10,598 nucleotides of DNA from JANYJJ01 sp038241115 (GTDB lineage Bacteria > Pseudomonadota > Gammaproteobacteria > Burkholderiales > Burkholderiaceae_C): NCBI GenBank assembly GCA_038241115.1, contig JBBRGA010000120.1, positions 1 through 10,598 on the forward strand. The letters run 5' to 3'. The position numbers were made by a program, and so were the translations under genes. Numbering within the stretch: the stretch's first letter is position 1; the number at the start of each line of letters is the position of its first letter. The notes under the pieces were generated by a model. It did not search any database. It worked only from the letters and a program-made list of their open reading frames with translations, and was not told where the DNA came from. Positions 7,001-10,598 of the stretch are shown here, one piece after another.

Positions 7001-8122
7001 ATGCTTTGGGACGTGTTCTGTCGAGTCGTCGACAACTTTGGCGACATCGGTGTGTGCTGGCGCTTGGCAGCCGATTTGGCGGCGCGCGGAGAACGTGTGC
7101 GCCTGTGGGTCGACGACGCCTCCGCGCTGCGCTGGATGGCGCCTGACGCAGCCGCTTCTGTAGAAGTTTTGGATTGGACGCAAGCCGAAGGAACCGCATC
7201 GCCGGGTGACGTCGTCATCGAAGCCTTCGGCTTCGAATTGCCCACAGCGTTTGTGGAAGCAATGGCCGCGCGCCGTGCACCGCCCGTGTGGATCAACTTG
7301 GAGTACCTGAGCGCCGAGCCTTACGCGCGCCGCAGCCACGGCCTGAGTTCGCCGCAGGCCGGCGGCCCGGGCGCTGGGTTGCACAAATGGTTTTTCTATC
7401 CTGGCTTCCAAAACGGCAGTGGCGGCTTGCTGCGCGAAGCTGACTTGTCGACACGCCAGCAGAACTTCAGCGCCGCCGCATGGCTTGCCGAGCTGACCTG
7501 CGCACCAGCAAACGGCGAGCGAGTGGTCAGCCTGTTCTGCTACGACAACCCGTGTGTGCCCGAACTGCTGCTGGCGCTGTCGACCGAGCCCACCTTGTTG
7601 CTGGTCACTCCCGGCGCAGCGCAGCAGCAGGTTCAGCAAGTGCAAAAGTCTTTGGGCGCTGAACGCCAACACGGTCTGCTGCGCATTCGTTTTTTACCGT
7701 GGCTCAGCCAAACCGACTACGACCACCTGCTGTGGGCCTGCGACCTGAATTTTGTGCGCGGCGAAGACAGCTTTGTGCGCGCGCAGTGGGCGGGCAAGCC
7801 TTTTGTCTGGCAGATTTATCCGCAGCACGACGGCGCACACGCACTCAAGCTGCAAGCCTTCACCGATCTGTTTGGTGCCGTTACCAGCCAGTCGACCCCG
7901 CAGCCCGATTTGCTCTGGCCCAGTTGGTCGGCATGGAACGGCCTGACCGACCGAACCCAGCGAACCCACCAAATCCGCCCAACCCAATCGGCCCTGAAGC
8001 TGCCGAAATTCGCCGCCCAGACGTCGGTTTGGGCAACCGCCAGCCACGAATGGCGCAAACACTTGTTGACGCAGACCGACTTGACCAGCCAGCTGCAAAG
8101 CTTTGTTGCCGAAAGACGCTAA
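7001..8122 (+). CDS. earP: Elongation factor P arginine rhamnosyltransferase EarP
   Basis: Transfers rhamnose from dTDP-rhamnose to Arg32 of EF-P, which activates EF-P against stalling at polyproline stretches. The 373-residue product has normal length for the family. The N-terminal signature WDVFCRVVDNFGDIGVCWRLA holds Asp11 and Asp15, matching the catalytic aspartate region in characterised EarP. The C-terminal half has FVRGEDSFVRAQWAGKPFVWQIYPQ with Glu255, the conserved nucleotide-sugar-binding/catalytic glutamate region of this GT-B fold. Its substrate gene efp follows on the same strand after 148 nt, with Arg at position 32, which strongly supports the call. The ATG at 7001 matches the family start. 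The frame happens to be open far upstream, but that part lies antisense to uvrC and is not EarP-like. A degenerate 9-bp tandem repeat (7952-7987) encodes a low-complexity stretch near residues 318-329. Confidence 0.95.
   Translation: MLWDVFCRVVDNFGDIGVCWRLAADLAARGERVRLWVDDASALRWMAPDAAASVEVLDWTQAEGTASPGDVVIEAFGFELPTAFVEAMAARRAPPVWINLEYLSAEPYARRSHGLSSPQAGGPGAGLHKWFFYPGFQNGSGGLLREADLSTRQQNFSAAAWLAELTCAPANGERVVSLFCYDNPCVPELLLALSTEPTLLLVTPGAAQQQVQQVQKSLGAERQHGLLRIRFLPWLSQTDYDHLLWACDLNFVRGEDSFVRAQWAGKPFVWQIYPQHDGAHALKLQAFTDLFGAVTSQSTPQPDLLWPSWSAWNGLTDRTQRTHQIRPTQSALKLPKFAAQTSVWATASHEWRKHLLTQTDLTSQLQSFVAERR
7952..7987 (+). repeat. Degenerate 9-bp tandem repeat inside earP
   Basis: Four units of 9 bp: CGAACCCAG, CGAACCCAC, CAAATCCGC, CCAACCCAA. 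The first two differ at one base; the later two are more diverged. Because the unit is a multiple of three, changes in copy number keep the frame. It encodes a hydrophilic low-complexity stretch (RTQRTHQIRPTQ) outside the conserved EarP motifs, probably a surface loop. Confidence 0.55.
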
Positions 8123-8270
8123 AATCCAAGGCTTTGCCCGGTGTAAAGCCACTGCAAGCGCAGCGCAAGCCTACATAAGCCTATACAAGCCTGCACAAGC
8201 CCAAACAGGTTCACACCACCCCGCGCAAACCCACTCACAGCATTCAGCCCACGGAACACGGAAAAACCCA
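8123..8270 (+). other. earP-efp intergenic region / efp leader
   Basis: 148 nt with no terminator after earP, so earP and efp may be co-transcribed. TAAAAT at 8120-8125, overlapping the earP stop, resembles a -10 element but has no -35 at the right distance (TTGACC at 8081 is too far). TATACA at 8182-8187 lies inside the tandem repeat and also has no -35 partner. The efp ribosome binding site is weak (GGAA at 8260-8263, 7 nt before the ATG). Confidence 0.5.
8167..8206 (+). repeat. 10-bp tandem repeat (four units) in the efp leader
   Basis: Units AAGCCTACAT, AAGCCTATAC, AAGCCTGCAC and AAGCCCAAAC share the AAGCC core at exact 10-bp spacing, with a partial further copy (AAGCGCAGCG) at 8156-8165. 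The repeat lies between the earP stop (8122) and the efp start (8271). A spacing of about one helical turn would put every AAGCC core on the same DNA face. The function is unknown; it could also be a neutral slippage product. Confidence 0.65.
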
Positions 8271-8825
8271 ATGAAGATCGCACAGGAAATTCGCGCTGGC
8301 AACGTCATCATGCACGGCAAAGACCCCATGGTCGTGCTCAAAACCGAATACAGCCGAGGCGGTCGCAACTCGGCCACCGTGCGCATGAAGCTGAAAAGCT
8401 TGTTGAGCAATTCGGGCACCGAGGTGGTGTTCAAGGCCGACGACAAGATGGACCAAGTCATCCTCGACAAAAAGGACTGCACTTACTCCTACTTCGCAGA
8501 CCCGATGTACGCCTTCATGGACGCCGACTACAACCAGTTTGAAGTCGAGTCCGAAAACATGGGCGACGCGCTGCAATACCTTGAAGAGGCCATGGCTGTT
8601 GAAGTGGTGTTCTACGACGGCAAGGCCATCTCGGTCGAGCTGCCCACCAGCCTGGTGCGCGAAATTGTGGAAACCGAACCCGCCGTCAAGGGCGACACCT
8701 CGGGAAAAGTCCTGAAAAATGCCAAACTGGCCACCGGGTTCGAGATTTCGGTGCCGCTGTTTGTGCAAACCGGCGACAAGGTCGAAATCGACACACGCAC
8801 TCACGAGTACCGCAAACGGGTTTAG
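8271..8825 (+). CDS. efp: Elongation factor P, EarP (Arg32) type
   Basis: Binds the ribosome between the P and E sites and promotes peptide bond formation at consecutive prolines. The 184 residues start MKIAQEIRAGNVI and form the three beta-barrel domains of EF-P (KOW-like about 1-64, OB about 65-128, C-terminal OB about 129-184, ending in the usual TGDKVEIDTRTHEYRKRV). The modification loop reads YSRGGRNSATVR with Arg at position 32 rather than Lys34, which marks the EarP-rhamnosylated subclass and fits with earP directly upstream. The ATG at 8271 is the family start; the frame is open further upstream, but that stretch is the repeat-bearing leader. A strong terminator follows 20 nt after the TAG stop. 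Confidence 0.97.
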   Translation: MKIAQEIRAGNVIMHGKDPMVVLKTEYSRGGRNSATVRMKLKSLLSNSGTEVVFKADDKMDQVILDKKDCTYSYFADPMYAFMDADYNQFEVESENMGDALQYLEEAMAVEVVFYDGKAISVELPTSLVREIVETEPAVKGDTSGKVLKNAKLATGFEISVPLFVQTGDKVEIDTRTHEYRKRV

Positions 8826-8845
8826 CTGACCTGTTCAAAATGCAC

Positions 8846-8870
8846 GGCACCTTCGGGTGCCTTTTTTTTT
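8846..8870 (+). terminator. Intrinsic terminator of efp
   Basis: GGCACC-TTCG-GGTGCC gives a 6-bp GC-rich stem with a stable UUCG tetraloop, followed at once by nine T residues (8862-8870). It lies 20 nt after the efp stop codon. This is a textbook rho-independent terminator on the plus strand. Confidence 0.93.
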
Positions 8871-8891
8871 CCTGGACCTCATCATTCATCC

Positions 8892-9848
8892 ATGAGCTTC
8901 GACTTCAGCGCCGTTCAGTCGCCCTTTCGCATGCAGCCCGGGCTGCGCAAGTTGGCGGCGGGCGCGGTGCAGCTGACGCCAAACCGCATCGGTGACCGCG
9001 CGCTGCGCGAGAAGCTGGCGGTGCTGTTTTGCCATGCACCGCAGGCCCTGCTTTGCGCACCCGGCTTCGACGGTGGCCCCGCCTTGCGTGCCCTTTGCGC
9101 ACATGCCGCAGCTGAACATCCGACCGCGCTTTCTGTGGATGAGCGCGGATGCGTTCGGGCCCATCACTTGGGCTGGTCGCTTCGCGGCGACGAATTGCGA
9201 CCCTTTGCCAACGCGCCCGCTGAAATCGGTGCCTGCCTGAACGCCTTGCCGCCCAACTGGCGGCTCGCCGGATTGCTGAGTCTGGCCTTCGCCGAAGACT
9301 TTGCCGTCATCGACGGACGCAGCGCGCACATCCCCTGGATGGCGGTGTGCCTGCCTTCGCACTGGGCACCCGAAACCAAGGTGGGGCGCCACTTTGCCGA
9401 GGTTCATGCGCTCGTGGCTGACAACCAGATGCTGGTCAGCGCCAGCTCGCACTTGGCGCGTCTGGTGACGGGCGCAGACCGCTGGGAGCGCTTTGTGTGG
9501 ACGATCACTCCTCAGCCTCGCCTGCATGCACACCCCGCTCGTTCAGACGTCGCCGCCTGGCCCGCTGATGCAGACGCCAACCCGACGCAGATCGCTGCAC
9601 TGAGCTACTTCCGCACCGAACGCCAAACCTTCATTCCAGCAACCGAGTTGGCTTTGGCAATATTCACCATTCACGTGAACGTTCAGCCACTGGCACAAGC
9701 GTTGACGCGTTCAGCCGAAGGTGCGGCGCAAGCCCGGCAATTGCACGACGCCGTGGCCAGCATGAGCCCGGCGGTCTTGGCATATCGAAATTTGACGACG
9801 GTGCGCGACAGGCTGCTGGCGTGGCTGACAACGCAATCCGCACTTTGA
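8892..9848 (+). CDS. Haem-dependent oxidative N-demethylase-like protein (HODM_asu-like, former DUF3445)
   Basis: The 318-residue protein resembles the family named after the alpha subunit of haem-dependent oxidative N-demethylase, a PAS-fold haem enzyme that oxidatively removes methyl groups from secondary amines such as dimethylamine. The features that suggest this are FAEDFAVIDG (133-142), IPWMAVCLPSHWAPETKVGRHFAEVHALV (147-175, with Trp158, Lys163, His167 and His172), WERFVWTITPQPRLHAH (198-214), FRTERQTF (240-247) and LAIFTIHVNVQPL (255-267). The last part has the RxERQT ... FTI pattern of the family. No signal peptide or membrane segment is seen. Its true substrate is unknown: most members are uncharacterised, and the partner subunits of the known enzyme are not encoded nearby. 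The ATG at 8892 is 21 nt after the efp terminator, with no clear Shine-Dalgarno or promoter. The stop (TGA 9846-9848) overlaps the mnmC ATG, implying coupled translation. Confidence 0.78.
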   Translation: MSFDFSAVQSPFRMQPGLRKLAAGAVQLTPNRIGDRALREKLAVLFCHAPQALLCAPGFDGGPALRALCAHAAAEHPTALSVDERGCVRAHHLGWSLRGDELRPFANAPAEIGACLNALPPNWRLAGLLSLAFAEDFAVIDGRSAHIPWMAVCLPSHWAPETKVGRHFAEVHALVADNQMLVSASSHLARLVTGADRWERFVWTITPQPRLHAHPARSDVAAWPADADANPTQIAALSYFRTERQTFIPATELALAIFTIHVNVQPLAQALTRSAEGAAQARQLHDAVASMSPAVLAYRNLTTVRDRLLAWLTTQSAL

Positions 9849-10598
9849 TGATCGAGGCGGCGCGGCTGCATTGGCAACGGCGCGCGCGTTGCGTCGTCTT
9901 GGACACCGACTTTCAGCACGGCCAAAACTTCATCGGGCTTTGGCAGGCCTTTCGCAAAGACCCAGCACGCTGCGAGCGCTTGCATGTGATGGCGATGCTG
10001 CCCGCCGCGCTGACTCGCGGGCAGTTGCTCGGCACAAATCAACCTGCGCAAACGTCACCGCTTCGCCTGTTGCTCGCCGATGCATGGCCTGGCTTGACGC
10101 CGGGTTTGCACATGCTGAGCTTTGACAGCGGCCAAGTGCAGCTGCTGCTTTGCAACGGCAGCGCCGAACGCAATTTGAGCGAATTGGTGGCCCAGGTCGA
10201 CGTGTTTTTTGTGCATGGCCACAGTGCCGCAGACTCACCGCGCTTGGCCAAGGCGTTGGCGCGGCTGGCAGCCGACGACGCGGTGCTCGTGGCGGCAGTC
10301 ATGTCAGCAGCCGTGTCAGCAGCCATGCCAGCAGCCATGCCAGCAGTCATCGCAACTGGCGAGCAAGAAGCGCCTGCAAACAGCCCTGCATCGGCATTCA
10401 AAACCGCACTCGCAAGCCAAGGTTTCGTGGCTGAAAAAACAGACTCCAACGCCGACACCTTCACCGCACGCTTTGCCCCGCGCTTCAGTCCCAAGCGCGC
10501 CGCCGCCCGCGTTCACCAAAAACCCTCGACAACGCGCCACGCGGTCATCGTTGGCGCAGGTCTGGCGGGTTCTTCCGCGGCCTGGGCCTTGGCCCAGC
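9848..10598 (+). CDS. mnmC: MnmC-like tRNA wobble-uridine modification protein with a degenerate methyltransferase domain, C-terminus cut off by window edge
   Basis: Standard MnmC has an SAM-dependent methyltransferase domain (nm5U to mnm5U at tRNA position 34) followed by an FAD oxidoreductase domain (cmnm5U to nm5U). Here 250 codons are visible. Residues 16-125 align by eye with the methyltransferase: VVLDTDFQHGQNFIGLWQAF in place of the usual E-x-GFGTGLNF-x-x-LWQAF, then ERLHVMAMLP, DAWPGLTPGLHML, VQLLLCNGSAERNL and QVDVFFVHGHSAAD in place of DAWFLDGFAPAKNP. Most SAM-binding and catalytic residues are thus replaced. Residues 152-167 come from a 12-bp minisatellite. From about 206 (FTARFAPRFSPKR), the normal linker and then HAVIVGAGLAGSSAAWALAQ follow, with an intact GxGxxG (236-241) for FAD. 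The start ATG overlaps the previous stop (TGATG); GTG 9821 is an alternative. About 40-50 residues normally found before the SAM motif are absent. The frame is open throughout, so it is not an obvious pseudogene. Confidence 0.8.
   Translation, partial: MIEAARLHWQRRARCVVLDTDFQHGQNFIGLWQAFRKDPARCERLHVMAMLPAALTRGQLLGTNQPAQTSPLRLLLADAWPGLTPGLHMLSFDSGQVQLLLCNGSAERNLSELVAQVDVFFVHGHSAADSPRLAKALARLAADDAVLVAAVMSAAVSAAMPAAMPAVIATGEQEAPANSPASAFKTALASQGFVAEKTDSNADTFTARFAPRFSPKRAAARVHQKPSTTRHAVIVGAGLAGSSAAWALAQ
10301..10348 (+). repeat. 12-bp in-frame tandem repeat in mnmC
   Basis: Four units of 12 bp: ATGTCAGCAGCC, GTGTCAGCAGCC, ATGCCAGCAGCC, ATGCCAGCAGTC, with a diverged copy just before (GTGGCGGCAGTC, 10289-10300). 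They encode MSAAVSAAMPAAMPAV. The repeat sits where ordinary MnmC has the end of the methyltransferase core, after the strand ending DAVLVAAV. The unit is a multiple of three, so copy number can vary without breaking the frame. Confidence 0.85.

Noticed and set aside
8167..8206. A small CRISPR-like array
   Set aside because: The units are 10 bp with no spacers, and no cas genes are near.
8103..8270. An upstream extension of the EF-P reading frame by 56 codons
   Set aside because: It includes the tandem repeat and is not EF-P-like; the canonical MKIAQEIRAG start at 8271 sets Arg32 correctly.
8886..9533. A 215-codon minus-strand frame opposite the HODM-like gene
   Set aside because: It shows no recognisable domain, while the plus-strand frame carries the conserved family motifs.
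9848..10598. mnmC as a frameshifted pseudogene
   Set aside because: The frame is open for all 250 visible codons and the FAD motif is intact. Substitution and repeat expansion, not frame loss, explain the odd methyltransferase domain.

Overview
The window looks like chromosomal DNA of a betaproteobacterium, most likely Burkholderiales (Comamonadaceae-like). The grounds are the moderately GC-rich coding DNA, the order hupB - tRNA-Val - ppiD, an EF-P with Arg32 beside its rhamnosyltransferase EarP, and the overall resemblance of the proteins. All gene identities come from reading motifs and family resemblance; no database search was run.

Left part, minus strand (1-6952), in transcription order from right to left: uvrC (excision nuclease), a proline-rich lipoprotein with a TonB-like C-terminal domain that overlaps the uvrC stop, pgsA (phosphatidylglycerophosphate synthase), an EamA/DMT transporter, then hupB (nucleoid protein HU) with its own strong sigma70-type promoter, tRNA-Val(UAC), a hairpin-rich spacer with a terminator-like inverted repeat, and ppiD (periplasmic SurA/parvulin-type chaperone), which runs off the left edge. 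The uvrC-pgsA and hupB-ppiD associations are widely conserved in proteobacteria. Here the two blocks lie next to each other.

Right part, plus strand (7001-10598): earP, efp with a clear intrinsic terminator, a gene of the haem-dependent oxidative N-demethylase-like family (HODM_asu-like, formerly DUF3445), and mnmC, whose start overlaps the preceding stop (TGATG) and which runs off the right edge. EarP and EF-P form a known pair that relieves ribosome stalling at polyproline. MnmC belongs to wobble-uridine modification of tRNA, so most of this arm concerns translation. uvrC and earP diverge from a spacer of only 48 bp.

The most unusual thing is MnmC. Its FAD-binding GxGxxG motif is intact at the right edge, but the N-terminal methyltransferase domain has lost the glycines of the SAM motif, the downstream acidic motif and the DGFAP-type motif. 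It is also short at its N-terminus and carries a 12-bp in-frame minisatellite. The reading frame stays open, so this looks like a decayed domain kept in an otherwise functional protein. Short tandem repeats also occur in the efp leader (10-bp unit) and near the 3' end of earP (9-bp unit). No mobile element, CRISPR array or defence system is visible. The largest non-coding stretches are the hupB leader/promoter region (2323-2595) and the tRNA-ppiD spacer (1742-1921), both described below.
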